Shown one piece after another: positions 47,346-56,367 of a DNA stretch of 64,000 bases. Position numbers and translations under genes: made by a program. Numbering within the stretch: position 1 is the first letter of the stretch; each line of letters opens with the position of its first letter. This DNA is from Phytohabitans houttuyneae (lineage in GTDB: Bacteria > Actinomycetota > Actinomycetes > Mycobacteriales > Micromonosporaceae). The DNA lies in the NCBI RefSeq assembly GCF_011764425.1, contig NZ_BLPF01000001.1, positions 2,533,001 to 2,597,000 on the forward strand, given 5' to 3'. The notes beneath the pieces are model-generated. The model was not told the origin of the DNA and did no database searches. It saw only the letters and a list, made by a program, of their open reading frames with translations.

Positions 47346-47736
47346 TCGCGGAGCGGCGCCGCTTGTCGTCCAGGCGCCGCTGCTTGGCCGCGCGGCTCGG
47401 CTTGGTGGGACGCCGCGGCGGCGGTGGCGGCGCAATCGCCGCACGCAGCAGCTCGGCCAGCCGCTCCCGCGCCGCCTCCCGGTTGGCAAGCTGCGCCCGG
47501 TGCTCACTCGCCGCGATCGTGAGCACCCCGTCGACGAGCCGCCCGGCCAGCCGCGCCAGGGCACGCGCACGCAGGTCGGCCGGGATCGCGGGCGAGCCGG
47601 CCACGTCGAACGACAGCTCCACCCGGCTGTCCGTCGTGTTGACGCCCTGCCCGCCCGGCCCGGACGAGCGGGAGAAGCGCTCGCGGAGCTCACCGCCGGG
47701 GATGAGGAGGCGGTCGCTCACGCGCAGGTCGTTCAT
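47308..47736 (-). CDS. arfB: Alternative ribosome-rescue factor (ArfB/YaeJ-type peptidyl-tRNA hydrolase)
   Basis: A 142-residue protein with the GGQ motif in SSGPGGQGVNTTDSRVELSFDV and a basic C-terminal tail (KPSRAAKQRRLDDKRRRSAIKKSRR) that enters the empty mRNA channel. It releases peptides from ribosomes stalled at mRNA ends. ATG 47736 (MNDLRVSDRLLIPGGELRERF) was chosen; an ATG at 47763 is the alternative. The 3' end overlaps the convergent upstream gene by 38 bases. Confidence 0.93.
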   Translation of the reverse strand: MNDLRVSDRLLIPGGELRERFSRSSGPGGQGVNTTDSRVELSFDVAGSPAIPADLRARALARLAGRLVDGVLTIAASEHRAQLANREAARERLAELLRAAIAPPPPPRRPTKPSRAAKQRRLDDKRRRSAIKKSRRDDRGQQ

Positions 47737-48167
47737 CCCCCTAGTAAAGCGCCCGGTCGGCATGTGCGTGAGGCGTGGACGCCGATCGAGGAACACGCCG
47801 CGCCGTCGCTTGCGCGCTTCACGTTCAGCGCCGACTAACCTGACCCCTGCCGCTGGTCGCACCCGCTCGGGGTCGCCCCCACATCGAACATGGCCTGAGC
47901 AGCGCCTATGGGCGATTTGTGCCGCCCAACCATTCGGAGTAGCCGGCATTAGAGCAGGGGCAGGCGCGGAGTTCGGAGCGCTATTCCACGCAGCTGATAG
48001 AGATGCGACAACGAGAAGCAGCGCCACACCTCCCAACGAGCGCGAGTGTGTCCACAGTGCAGCACTGCCACGCGGCCGTCCCTGCGTATCGACTCGGCGC
48101 AAGCAGCTCCGAATTCCCTGCGCGCAGGGCCAGGCCGCGGGCGCTGGCCACCGGGAGCGGCGTTGCG
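47737..48167. other. Intergenic stretch, nothing recognised
   Basis: No protein-like frame, repeat family or strong hairpin is seen in these 431 bases between arfB and the DUF1345 gene. GC is slightly lower than average around 47820-48060. Confidence 0.5.
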
Positions 48168-48833
48168 CTAGTTGAGGGCGTTCACGGCGCGGGCGATGAC
48201 CAGGACCACGATGAGGAACGACATGCACGCCTGCACCGTCATCGCCAGCTTTGCCCACCGAGCCAGCGGCATCGTGTCCGTCGGGCTGAAGGCGGTGGAG
48301 TTGGTGAAGGCGAGGTACAGGTAGTCGACGTAGAGCGGCCGCCACTCGCTGTGGGTGAGGTCGGGCGTGGTCATCTGCGGGAAGAGGAACTCCGGCTGGA
48401 TTTTGCGCGCGTTGGCCCTGGCGGCGGGGCCGCCGCGGTCGGTCAGCCAGTACCAGATGGAGAAGACGATCACGTTGGTGAGCCAGATGACGGCGCCGCT
48501 GAGCAGCACGTTGCCGGGGTCTTCGTCCTCGCCGCGGACCAGCACCAGCACGAGGCGGCCGGTGGACCAGAGCAGCGCCACGGTGGCCACGCAGACCAGC
48601 GCGACCCCCAGCATCCGCAGCACGGCCGACTCGCGGTCGATCCGGAACGGGTTGACGACCAGCACGCCGAGCAGCAGCGCGACCTCGACGGCCGGCAGCA
48701 GCCACTTCGGGTCGAACGCCAGGTCCTGTGGGGTCAGAAACTGCAGGAGGATGGCGAAGGCGATGGCCAGCGCGACCGGCCAGCGATGCTCTCCCTGGTG
48801 GGGCCGCTTCCAGGCCGGGGGCTGATCACTCAC
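48168..48833 (-). CDS. DUF1345 family membrane protein
   Basis: A 221-residue protein with five or six membrane helices (VALAIAFAILLQFL, LLPAVEVALLLGVLVVNPF, LGVALVCVATVALLWST, VLLSGAVIWLTNVIVFSIWYWLTDRGGP, MTVQACMSFLIVVLVIARAVN) and the family block YVDYLYLAFTNSTAFSPTDTMPLARWAKLAM. The role is unknown. The start is GTG 48833; divergent from the pectate lyase genes. Confidence 0.85.
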   Translation of the reverse strand: MSDQPPAWKRPHQGEHRWPVALAIAFAILLQFLTPQDLAFDPKWLLPAVEVALLLGVLVVNPFRIDRESAVLRMLGVALVCVATVALLWSTGRLVLVLVRGEDEDPGNVLLSGAVIWLTNVIVFSIWYWLTDRGGPAARANARKIQPEFLFPQMTTPDLTHSEWRPLYVDYLYLAFTNSTAFSPTDTMPLARWAKLAMTVQACMSFLIVVLVIARAVNALN

Positions 48834-48859
48834 GCGTCCATTGTGTACGCGATGACCGA

Positions 48860-48906
48860 TTGACAACCCTGTTACGGCTTTCTATCGTGACCGGAAAGCG
48901 CTTTCC
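48860..48906 (+). promoter_or_regulatory. Promoter with LacI-type palindromic operator upstream of the pectate lyase genes
   Basis: TTGACA (48860-48865) and TATCGT (48883-48888) are 17 bases apart. The perfect 14-base palindrome GGAAAGCGCTTTCC (48893-48906) covers the expected transcription start. Its symmetric CG-centred form is typical of LacI-family repressors, so the lyases are probably repressed until a plant-derived sugar appears. No LacI gene lies in the window. Confidence 0.75.
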
Positions 48907-48977
48907 AGCCAGGGGCGCCTCTCCCCACGTCACGAGGGTCTGCCACCTCGCCTTCCCGCACGAAAGGCAGACCCCGC

Positions 48978-49997
48978 ATGCCTCGAGCCACCGTGCTCCG
49001 GCCCGCCATCGCCGCCGTGCTCGTCGCGGCCGGCCTCACCGCCGTCACGCCCGCCGCCCCGGCCATGGCCGCCGACACCGCGCCCATCGGCTTCGCCGCC
49101 GTCAACGCCCTCGGCCAGAACGGCACCACCGGCGGCGCCGGCGGCCCCACCGTCACGGCCACCACCACGGCGCAGTTCCTCGACTACATCGCCCGCCCCG
49201 GCCCGTACGTCATCCAGATCACCGGCTCGATCACGCTGCCCACCGGCAACAGCGACGGCATGCACAACGTGACCTCGGACAAGACCATCATCGGCGTGGG
49301 TGCGAACGCCCGCCTCGTCGGCGGCGGCCTCAACATCGGCGTACCGGTCGACGACGACGTGACGAGCCCGCCTGCCAACGCCGTGCACAACGTGATCATC
49401 CGGAACGTGCACATCACCGGCGCGACCGACGACCTGATCAACGTGCAGATGTACAGCCACCACGTGTGGATCGACCACAGCACGTTCTCGAACGGCGACG
49501 ACGGCGCGATCGACATCAAGCGCGGCTCGGACTACATCACCGTCTCGTGGAACCACTTCTTCGACCACGACAAGACGCTGCTGGTCGGCCACGACGACGA
49601 CAACGCCGCACAGGACCGCGGGCGGCTGCGCGTGACGTACCACCACAACTTCTTCGACGGCTCGGACCAGCGCAACCCGCGCGTGCGCTTCTCCCCGCTC
49701 GTGCACGTCTACAACAACTACTACGACGACAACAGCTACGGCATCGCGTCGACAATGGACTCCGGCGTCTGGGCCGAAGGCAACTACTTCTACAGCGTCA
49801 ACAACCCCGGACGCGTCGACTTCAGCGGCGACCTCGGCCGCATGTTCCAGCGGGACAACATCCTCGTCGCCTGCAACCACGCCATCGAGGTACGCGGCAC
49901 CGTGACCGACCCGCGCACCTATTACCCGTACACGGCGGGTCCCGCCTCCACGGTCCCCACGGTCGTCCCGGCCGGCGCCGGCGTCGGAAAGATCTGA
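48978..49997 (+). CDS. Secreted pectate lyase, polysaccharide lyase family 1
   Basis: A 339-residue protein with a signal peptide (cleavage after APAMA, residue 31). The beta-helix domain has PIGFAAVNALGQNGTTGGAGG, TIIGVGANARLVGGG, HHVWIDHSTFSNGDDGAIDIKRGSDYITVSWNHFFDHDKTLLVGH and the catalytic RxPxxR as QRNPRVRFS (Arg232, Arg237). It cleaves polygalacturonate by beta-elimination with calcium. The second lyase gene starts 10 bases after the stop, so both share the operator-bearing promoter. Confidence 0.95.
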   Translation: MPRATVLRPAIAAVLVAAGLTAVTPAAPAMAADTAPIGFAAVNALGQNGTTGGAGGPTVTATTTAQFLDYIARPGPYVIQITGSITLPTGNSDGMHNVTSDKTIIGVGANARLVGGGLNIGVPVDDDVTSPPANAVHNVIIRNVHITGATDDLINVQMYSHHVWIDHSTFSNGDDGAIDIKRGSDYITVSWNHFFDHDKTLLVGHDDDNAAQDRGRLRVTYHHNFFDGSDQRNPRVRFSPLVHVYNNYYDDNSYGIASTMDSGVWAEGNYFYSVNNPGRVDFSGDLGRMFQRDNILVACNHAIEVRGTVTDPRTYYPYTAGPASTVPTVVPAGAGVGKI

Positions 49998-50007
49998 GGT
50001 GCCCGCC

Positions 50008-51577
50008 ATGAAGCGCATCATCGTCCCGGCCGCGGCGGCCGTTCTCGCCGTAGCCGCCGTCACCTTCACCGCCGGCGGCGCGCAGGCGGCGACGCTGTTC
50101 AGCGACAACTTCGAAGACGGCAACAGCAGCGGCTGGACCACGAGCGGCGGTACCTGGGCGGTCGCCGCTGACGGCTCGCAGCTGTTGCGGCAGTCCGGCA
50201 CCAGCAGCGACGCCCGCGCGCGGGCCGGGCAGGCGAGCTGGACCGACTACACGGTCACGGCAAAGGTGAAGCCGACCGCGTTCAGCGGCAGCAACCGCTT
50301 CGCCGCCGTGCTCGCCCGCGCGCAGTCGGCCACCAGCTACTACTACGTGGCGCTGCGCTCCAACAACACCGTCGAGCTCAAGAAGCTCGTCAACGGCACC
50401 GCCACCACGCTCGCCTCGGGCTCGCTGACGGTCTCGGCCGGCACCACCTACACGGTCAGCCTCCAGGTGGCCGGCTCGACCCTGCGCTCCACGGTCAACG
50501 GCAGCGCCGCGCTGAGCGCCACGGACACGGCGTTCGCGGCCGGCGGGGTCGGCGTCGCCACCTTCTATACGGCGGCCAACTTCGACGACGTCTCCGTGGA
50601 CACGGCCGCGACGCCGACCACCCCGCCGCCGAGCAGCGCCAACCCGACCACGCCGCCCCGACCACGCCGCCCCGACGACTCCTCCGCCGGCGCCGGGCGG
50701 CGGGCCGATCGGGTTCGCCTCGCTGAACGCGCTCGGGCAGAACGGCGTGACCGGCGGCGCCGGCGGGCGCACGGTCACAGCGACGAACGCGACGGAGTTC
50801 CTGGACTACATCGACAGCACGGAAACGCTGATCATCCGGGTGGCCGGGCAGATCAACATCACGAGCAAGCAAGGGGTACGGCCGAACAAGACGATCATCG
50901 GCGTCGGCACCTCGGGCCACATCAACGGCGGCGGGCTGGACTTCTACCGCTCGTACAACGTGATCGTGCGGAACCTCCGCTTCACCAACGCCGAGGACGA
51001 CGCGGTAAACGTCGGGCAGGAGTCGCACCACATCTGGATCGACCACAACTCCTTCTCCGGCGCGGTCGACGGCTCGATCGACATCGTGCGCGGCGCCGAC
51101 TACGTGACCGTGTCGTGGAACCACTTCGACCACTCCGACAAGAGCATGCTGATCAGCCACTCGGACGGGGCGGCCTCCACCGACATCGGCCACCTGAAGG
51201 TGACCATCCACCACAACTTCTTCGACAACAGCCGGCAGCGCCACCCGCGCATCCGCTTCGGCGAGCCGGTGCACGTGTTCAACAACTACTTCCTGAACAA
51301 CGAGCTCTACGGCGTCGCCTCGGTACAGCAGGCCGGCGCGGTGGTGGAGAACAACTACTTCGAGAACGTGCCGTTCCCGTGCTTCTCCGCCAGCGGGTAC
51401 GCCGACAGCGGGCCGGGACGGCTCGTGCACCGGGGCAACACGTTCGTCAACTCGGGCACCTGTGAGGCGGCCGGTTCGGTCGTGGAGCCGCGCACCTACT
51501 ACTCGTACACGATGGACAGCGCCGCCAGCGTCCCCGGCCTCGTGCGGGCCGGCGCCGGCTACGGCAAGGTCAGTTGA
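50008..51577 (+). CDS. Secreted pectate lyase (PL1) with N-terminal LamG/CBM-like module, two apparent one-base losses in the linker
   Basis: Signal peptide MKRIIVPAAAAVLAVAAVTFTAGGAQA, then a beta-sandwich module of about 170 residues (ATLFSDNFEDGNSSGWTTSGGTWAVA ... GVGVATFYTAANFDDVSVD), a Thr/Pro linker, and a PL1 domain starting PIGFASLNALGQNGVTGGAGG. The module is in frame 1 and the lyase in frame 2. Adding one C to each run at 50656-50659 and 50670-50673 gives a clean TTPPPTTPPPTTPPPAPGGGPIGF linker. Lyase motifs: HHIWIDHNSFSGAVDGSIDI and QRHPRIRFG. Repaired length about 523 residues. ATG 50008 follows GAGGTG. The 3' end overlaps the convergent kinase gene by 19 bases. Confidence 0.9.
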
Positions 51578-52770
51578 TCCGGAGGTGAGCGCAGGGGCGA
51601 CACCGACGGCGCGGGAGCGTCGTCGGTGCGGTCCCGGGCCGGCAGCCACAGCACGAACGTGCTGCCGGCCCCGAGCGTCGAGAAGACCGACACGTGACCG
51701 CCGTGCGACTCGGTGATCTGCCGCACGATGGCGAGGCCGAGTCCGGTACGGCGGTCACGGGACGGATGCGCGCCGCGCCAGAAGCGGTCGAAGACGCGCG
51801 GCTGGTCGTCGTCGGAGATCCCCGGCCCCTCGTCGGCGATGGCCAGCCACAGCCACCCGCTCTCCTGCCCCGTCCCCACGGCCACCGTGCCGCCCTCGGG
51901 TGACAGGCGCACCGCGTTCGACAGAAGGTTGCCGGCGGCCCGGCGCAGCGCGTCGTGGTCGCCGATGAGCATCAGGTCGCCGCGCACGTCGTACCGGATA
52001 TGGACGTTGCGGTCCGCGGCGATGGCCGCGAAGTCCTCCCCCGCCTCGCGCGCGACGGCGCCGAGGTCCACGTCGCTGTCGGCGAGCGCGACCGCGTTGC
52101 GCCGCGCGGTGGCCAGCAGGTCCTCGACGAGCCGCGACATGCGCGTGGTGGCCCGGTCGATGACCGCGACCGCCCGCTGCTTCTCCGGCTCGGTGGCGTC
52201 CGGCGCGTCCATCAGCGAGGCGTCCAGGTTGGCGCGGATCACCGCGAGCGGGCTGCGCAGCTCGTGCGAGGCGTCGTCGATGAGCTGCCGCTGCGCGCGG
52301 AACGCCTCGTCCAGCCGGTCGAGCATCGAGTCGATCGTTTCGCCGAGGTCGCGCAGCTCGTCCCGCGGGCCGCTGAGCCGGATGCGGCGGGACAGGTCGG
52401 TGGCCTGGATCTCCCGCGCGGTGCGCGCGATCGCCCCCACCGGCCGCAGCGCCCGGCCGGACAGCACCCACCCGATGCCCAGGCTGGCGACGAAGAGGCC
52501 GCCGAGCGCGATCGCCGAGTAGTTGCGCAGCGTCTCCAGCGTGCTGAAGTTGACCGCCGACTCGATCTCGTCCACCTCGGCGACCGTCATCGTGCCGGTG
52601 AACTGGCCGTACTTGTAGGTCTTCGCCTCGTACGACTGGGTGATCGGCTTGGGGTCGGTGGTGCGCTCGACCGCCACGTACGTCACCGCGAGCCCGCCGC
52701 CGGCGAGCGCGAACAGCAGCGTGGAGTAGAGCACCGTGAGCCGGAAGCGAATCGTGCGGACAAAACGCAT
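51559..52770 (-). CDS. Sensor histidine kinase (EnvZ/PhoR-like) of the HtrA operon
   Basis: A 403-residue protein: helix 1 (about 11-33), extracytoplasmic domain of about 50 residues, helix 2 (about 85-103), HAMP (RALRPVGAIARTAREIQATDLSRRI), HisKA with His169 in DDASHELRSPLAVIRANLD, and HATPase_c with NLLSNAVRLSPEGG, IADEGPGISDDDQPRVFDRFWRG and TGLGLAIVRQITESHGG. The ATG overlaps the regulator stop (TAATG). Third gene of a serine protease/regulator/kinase operon. Confidence 0.94.
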   Translation of the reverse strand: MRFVRTIRFRLTVLYSTLLFALAGGGLAVTYVAVERTTDPKPITQSYEAKTYKYGQFTGTMTVAEVDEIESAVNFSTLETLRNYSAIALGGLFVASLGIGWVLSGRALRPVGAIARTAREIQATDLSRRIRLSGPRDELRDLGETIDSMLDRLDEAFRAQRQLIDDASHELRSPLAVIRANLDASLMDAPDATEPEKQRAVAVIDRATTRMSRLVEDLLATARRNAVALADSDVDLGAVAREAGEDFAAIAADRNVHIRYDVRGDLMLIGDHDALRRAAGNLLSNAVRLSPEGGTVAVGTGQESGWLWLAIADEGPGISDDDQPRVFDRFWRGAHPSRDRRTGLGLAIVRQITESHGGHVSVFSTLGAGSTFVLWLPARDRTDDAPAPSVSPLRSPPDQLTLP

Positions 52771-53447
52771 TACGACTCCTTCAACCGGTAGCCGCGACCC
52801 ACCACGGTCTCGATGGCGTCACCGCCGAGCTTGCGGCGCAGCGTGCCCACCGTCACCCGCACGGTCTGGGTGAACGGGTCGGCGTTTTCGTCCCACACGT
52901 GCTCGAGCAGTTCCTCGGCCGGGACGACATGTCCCGGGCGGGTCATCAGGTACTCCAGCACCCCGAACTCCTTGGGCGTAAGGTGCAGCGCCTCGCCGGC
53001 CACGCTCGCCTCGTGCCGGGCCACGTCGAGGCGGATGCCACCCACCTCCAGCACGGCGGTGCCGCCGCCGGTGTCGCGGCGCAGCAGCGCGCGCACGCGG
53101 GCGAGCAGCTCCGCCAGCGCGAACGGCTTCACCAGGTAGTCGTCGGCCCCCTCGTCCAGCCCGCGCACCCGGTCGTGCAGCGCGCCGCGCGCGGTGAGCA
53201 TCAGCACCCGCAGGTCCGCGCCGCCCTCGACGGGCACCTCGCCGCGCCGAATCGCGTGGCACACGCCGAACCCGTCGGCGTCGGGCAGGTTGATGTCGAG
53301 CAGCATCAGGTCGTACGCGTTGACGGCCAAACGGTCGTACGCCTGCGCCGCGTCGCCGGCCACGTCCACCGCGTAACCGGCGCGGACCAGGCCGAGGCGC
53401 ACGGCCTCGGCCAGGTCTTCTTCGTCTTCCACCACGAGCAGGCGCAT
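52770..53447 (-). CDS. OmpR/PhoB-family response regulator
   Basis: A 225-residue regulator: receiver with MRLLVVEDEEDL, phosphoacceptor Asp51 in LMLLDINLPDADG, LVKPFALAELLARVRALLRR; winged helix with LTPKEFGVLEYLMTRPGHVVPAEELLEHVWDENADPFTQTVRVTVGTLRRKLGGDAIETVVGRGYRL. Its ATG is 9 bases after the HtrA stop. Confidence 0.95.
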   Translation of the reverse strand: MRLLVVEDEEDLAEAVRLGLVRAGYAVDVAGDAAQAYDRLAVNAYDLMLLDINLPDADGFGVCHAIRRGEVPVEGGADLRVLMLTARGALHDRVRGLDEGADDYLVKPFALAELLARVRALLRRDTGGGTAVLEVGGIRLDVARHEASVAGEALHLTPKEFGVLEYLMTRPGHVVPAEELLEHVWDENADPFTQTVRVTVGTLRRKLGGDAIETVVGRGYRLKES

Positions 53448-53456
53448 GGCTGAACG

Positions 53457-54347
53457 CTATCCGCCGCCGGCGATGATGCGCTCAGCCGCCTGCTGGGCCT
53501 GCTCGATCGGGATGGCGAAGCCGATACCGATGTTGCCGCTGCCCTCCAGAGTGGCGATCGCGGTGTTCACGCCGACCACCTCGCCGCGGGCGTTCACCAG
53601 CGGGCCGCCGGAGTTGCCCGGGTTGATCGAGGCGTCGGTCTGTATCGCGTTGCGCCGGGCACCCGAGCTGCCGAGGCGGACCTGGCGGTCGAGCGCGCTC
53701 ACGATCCCCGCGGTGACCGTGCCGGAGAGCCCGAGCGGCGAGCCGACGGCAAGCACCGGCTCGCCGACCCGGGTGCTGCCGGGCTGCGCCAGCGCGAGAG
53801 GGCGCAGCCCGGACGACGGATCCACCCGCAGTACCGCGATGTCGCTTCCCGGGTCGCGGCCGACCACCTCGGCCGGCAGCCGCCGGCCGTCCGGGCCGAC
53901 CACGGTCACCGAGCCGCCACCCTCGACCACGTGGTTGTTGGTGATGATGTGGCCCTGGTCGTCGACCGCGAAACCGGAGCCGCCCGAGCTGCCCACCCGG
54001 ACCTGCACGACGCCGGCGAGCGCGGTCGCGGCCGCGCCGACCAGGTCACCCGGCACGCCACCGGCGGCGGGCGGCGGTGCGCTCGTGGCCGGCCCGGGTG
54101 CGGGCGGCGTCGCCGAGGCCGTGGTTGCCTCGTCGTCGTCCGCCACCACGCCGCCGGCGATCGCGCCCGACGCCGCGGATACCGCCACCACGGCGAGGCC
54201 GGCAAGCAGCATGCGCGGCCACCGCGCCGGGTCACCCTTCGCGGCCGCACCACCGGGTACGCCGGGGCGCGGCTGGCCCCAAGCATCGAGCTCCGGAGAG
54301 ATGAAGCCCGGCCCGCGCGGTTCTCCGAGTCCTCGTAGGTCAGTCAT
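53457..54347 (-). CDS. Membrane-anchored HtrA/DegP-like serine protease without PDZ domain
   Basis: A 296-residue protein: cytoplasmic Pro/Gly-rich N-terminus, one helix (LLAGLAVVAVSAASGAIAGGVVA), linker and a trypsin-fold domain with catalytic His in IITNNHVVEGGG, Asp in DPGSDIAVLRV and Ser in QTDASINPGNSGGPLVNARGEV. It ends directly after the protease domain (AEQIIAGGG-like end), so the PDZ domain usual in HtrA is absent. ATG 54347 has GGAGGG before it. As first gene of the operon it probably acts on envelope proteins in the response controlled by the downstream kinase pair. Confidence 0.92.
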   Translation of the reverse strand: MTDLRGLGEPRGPGFISPELDAWGQPRPGVPGGAAAKGDPARWPRMLLAGLAVVAVSAASGAIAGGVVADDDEATTASATPPAPGPATSAPPPAAGGVPGDLVGAAATALAGVVQVRVGSSGGSGFAVDDQGHIITNNHVVEGGGSVTVVGPDGRRLPAEVVGRDPGSDIAVLRVDPSSGLRPLALAQPGSTRVGEPVLAVGSPLGLSGTVTAGIVSALDRQVRLGSSGARRNAIQTDASINPGNSGGPLVNARGEVVGVNTAIATLEGSGNIGIGFAIPIEQAQQAAERIIAGGG

Positions 54348-54359
54348 GGCCACCCTCCA

Positions 54360-55319
54360 CTAAGGAATTCTCGAGAACCAGAACATCGAGGCGGCCGCCG
54401 CCATCAGCGCGAGCACCAGCCCGACGCCGATGAAGCGGGCCGAGACGTCCTGCCGCTCGGTGGTGAACCCGACCGAGCTGCCGATGTCCTCGTACACCGC
54501 GCGGAGCTCGTCCGAGCTGCCGGCCTGGTGGTACGTGCCGCCGGTGCCCTGCGCCACGGCTTCGAGCGTCTCGCCGTCCACCGGCACGCTCATGCTCCGG
54601 CCGGGGCCCTCGATGGCGCCGGACTCCGTACCGAAGGCGATCGTGTCCACCGGCACCCCGGCCGAGGTTGCCGCCTGCGACGCCTCGTCCGGGTCGCGCC
54701 CGGCGGTGTTGGCGCCGTCGGAGAGCACGACGACCCGCGCCGGTGGCGGCTCCTCGGCGGCCTCCGCGTCCAGCGACTGGATCGAGCCCAGCGCCGCGTA
54801 GATCGCCTCGCCGATCGCCGTACCCTGCTCGCCCGCGCTCCCCTCCTCCAGCCGCTCGATGCCGTTGTACATGGCCTCCCGATCGGTCACCGGCGCCACG
54901 AACACGGACGCGTTGCCGGCGAAGCCGACCAGCCCGACGTTGAACTCCTCGGGCAGCCCTTCGACGAAGTCGCGCGCCGCGGTCTTGGCCGAGGTCAGGC
55001 GATCCGGCGCCACGTCGGTGGCCAACATGGACAGTGACACGTCCACCGCCACGATGACCGTGGCCCGCTCGCGCGGCACCCGCACGTCGTCGGTCGGTCG
55101 GGCGAACCCGACCACCAGCAGCGCCATCATCGCCAGGAACAGCGTCGCCGCGACGTGCCGCCGCCAGCCCGGGCGCTTGGGCGCGACCCGGTCGAGCAGG
55201 CGCAGGTTGGTGAAGCGCACCGCGTACCTGCTGCGGCGACGCTGCAGCACCAGGTAAAGCGCGGCTATGGCTGCTACGCCGACGAGCAGCCAGAGCCGCA
55301 CCGGACTCTCGAAACTCAT
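54360..55319 (-). CDS. VWA-domain membrane protein (BatA-like)
   Basis: A 319-residue protein. MSFESPVRLWLLVGVAAIAALYLVLQRRRSRYAVRFTNL and a second helix (VAATLFLAMMALLVVGFARP) precede a von Willebrand A domain with the metal site DVSLSMLATDVAPDRL and VVVLSDGANTAG; a C-terminal helix (FIGVGLVLALMAAAASMFWFSRI) follows. In minus order it is the last of a small-protein/MoxR/DUF58/VWA operon, a set known from Bat-type systems. Start preceded by GAGGACGG from the 24-base leader repeat. Confidence 0.92.
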   Translation of the reverse strand: MSFESPVRLWLLVGVAAIAALYLVLQRRRSRYAVRFTNLRLLDRVAPKRPGWRRHVAATLFLAMMALLVVGFARPTDDVRVPRERATVIVAVDVSLSMLATDVAPDRLTSAKTAARDFVEGLPEEFNVGLVGFAGNASVFVAPVTDREAMYNGIERLEEGSAGEQGTAIGEAIYAALGSIQSLDAEAAEEPPPARVVVLSDGANTAGRDPDEASQAATSAGVPVDTIAFGTESGAIEGPGRSMSVPVDGETLEAVAQGTGGTYHQAGSSDELRAVYEDIGSSVGFTTERQDVSARFIGVGLVLALMAAAASMFWFSRIP

Positions 55320-55321
55320 AC

Positions 55322-55345
55322 CCGTCCTCGCTTCGCTGCGGGCGG
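55322..55345. repeat. 24-base leader repeat, second copy
   Basis: Identical to 28497-28520. Bases 55373-55400 (TTCGCTCGCTTCGCTCCCTC) also echo 28552-28570. It separates the VWA and DUF58 genes. Confidence 0.8.
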
Positions 55346-55395
55346 GCGTGAGCCACTTGACACGCTGTGCCCAATGGTTCGCTCGCTTCGCTCCC

Positions 55396-56367
55396 TCACG
55401 CTGAACCCCTCTTCGGTGTTGCCGCCATCGCGAGGCGGCGCTGGGCGTACACGTGGCGCACGATGTCGGCCACCCAGTCCCGGTCCGTCCGAAGTGGAAG
55501 GTGTGCCGCACCGGCCCGGCGCAGGGCCCGCCGCACGGTTTCCCGCTGGACGGCGGCCGCCGCCGCGTACCGCTCCCGCAGCCGCCGGTCGCCTGTGGAC
55601 ACTTCGCGCCGCCGCCCGCTCTCCGGGTCGACGAGCGTGATGAGCCCGACGTCGGGCAGCTCCAGCTCGCGCGGGTCGGTCACCTCGACGGCCAGCACCT
55701 GGTGCCGTACCGCCACGCGGCGCAGCTCCTCTTCCCACTCCGGCCGGGCCTCGGGGTCGTCCGACTCCGGCAGGCCGTCCAGGAAGTCCGAGACCACGAC
55801 CACAAGACCCCGCCGCAGCGCCGACCGCCGCAGGCCAGCGATCGCCTCGGCCAGCGCGGGTGGCTGGACTCCTTCACCCACACGGGGTACGGCGAGCAGC
55901 GTGCGCAGCAGGCCGAGCAGGTGGATGCGACCTGTGCGGGCCGGGTAGCGCCGGATCGACTCCACGCCGAGCAGGTGCGCGCCGAGCCGGTTGCCTGAGC
56001 CAGCGGTCAGGAAGCCGACCGCCGCGGTCGCCGCCACGGCCAGCTCCCGCTTCTCGATCTCCGCCGTGCCGAAGTCCATGCTCGGCGTGGCGTCCGCGAG
56101 CAGCCAGGTGGTCAGCTCGCGGTCCGCCTCGACCTCGCGGACGTGCGGCACCGTCGTACGCGCGGTGACCGCCCAGTCCATGCGGCGCACCTCGTCCTCG
56201 CCCGGCCGGTACTCCCGGCTGCCGGCCAGCTCGCTGCCCGCTCCGGGGAGCAGGCCGAGGTACTGGCCGTGCAGCAGCCCGTCGAGCCGCCGGGTGATGG
56301 TGAGCTCCAGCCGCCGCAGCCGCCGTTCCGGGGCAAGGTCGTGGATGGACGCGTACCCCTCGTTCAT
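55396..56367 (-). CDS. DUF58 family protein (BatA/MoxR operon)
   Basis: A 323-residue soluble protein starting MNEGYASIHDLAPERRLRRLEL. The DUF58 blocks GLLPGAGSELAGSREYRPGEDEVRRMDWAVTARTTVPHVREVEADRELTTWLLADATPSMDFG form a VWA-like fold with a DxTxS metal-like site. Its ATG overlaps the MoxR stop. DUF58 proteins always travel with MoxR ATPases; role unknown, probably chaperone-like assembly of envelope components. Confidence 0.9.
   Translation of the reverse strand: MNEGYASIHDLAPERRLRRLELTITRRLDGLLHGQYLGLLPGAGSELAGSREYRPGEDEVRRMDWAVTARTTVPHVREVEADRELTTWLLADATPSMDFGTAEIEKRELAVAATAAVGFLTAGSGNRLGAHLLGVESIRRYPARTGRIHLLGLLRTLLAVPRVGEGVQPPALAEAIAGLRRSALRRGLVVVVSDFLDGLPESDDPEARPEWEEELRRVAVRHQVLAVEVTDPRELELPDVGLITLVDPESGRRREVSTGDRRLRERYAAAAAVQRETVRRALRRAGAAHLPLRTDRDWVADIVRHVYAQRRLAMAATPKRGSA

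Noticed and set aside
47308-48705. A long N-terminal extension of ArfB (465 codons)
   Set aside because: The upstream frame is antisense to or overlaps non-coding and DUF1345 sequence; ArfB homologues are about 140 residues, fitting the ATG at 47736.
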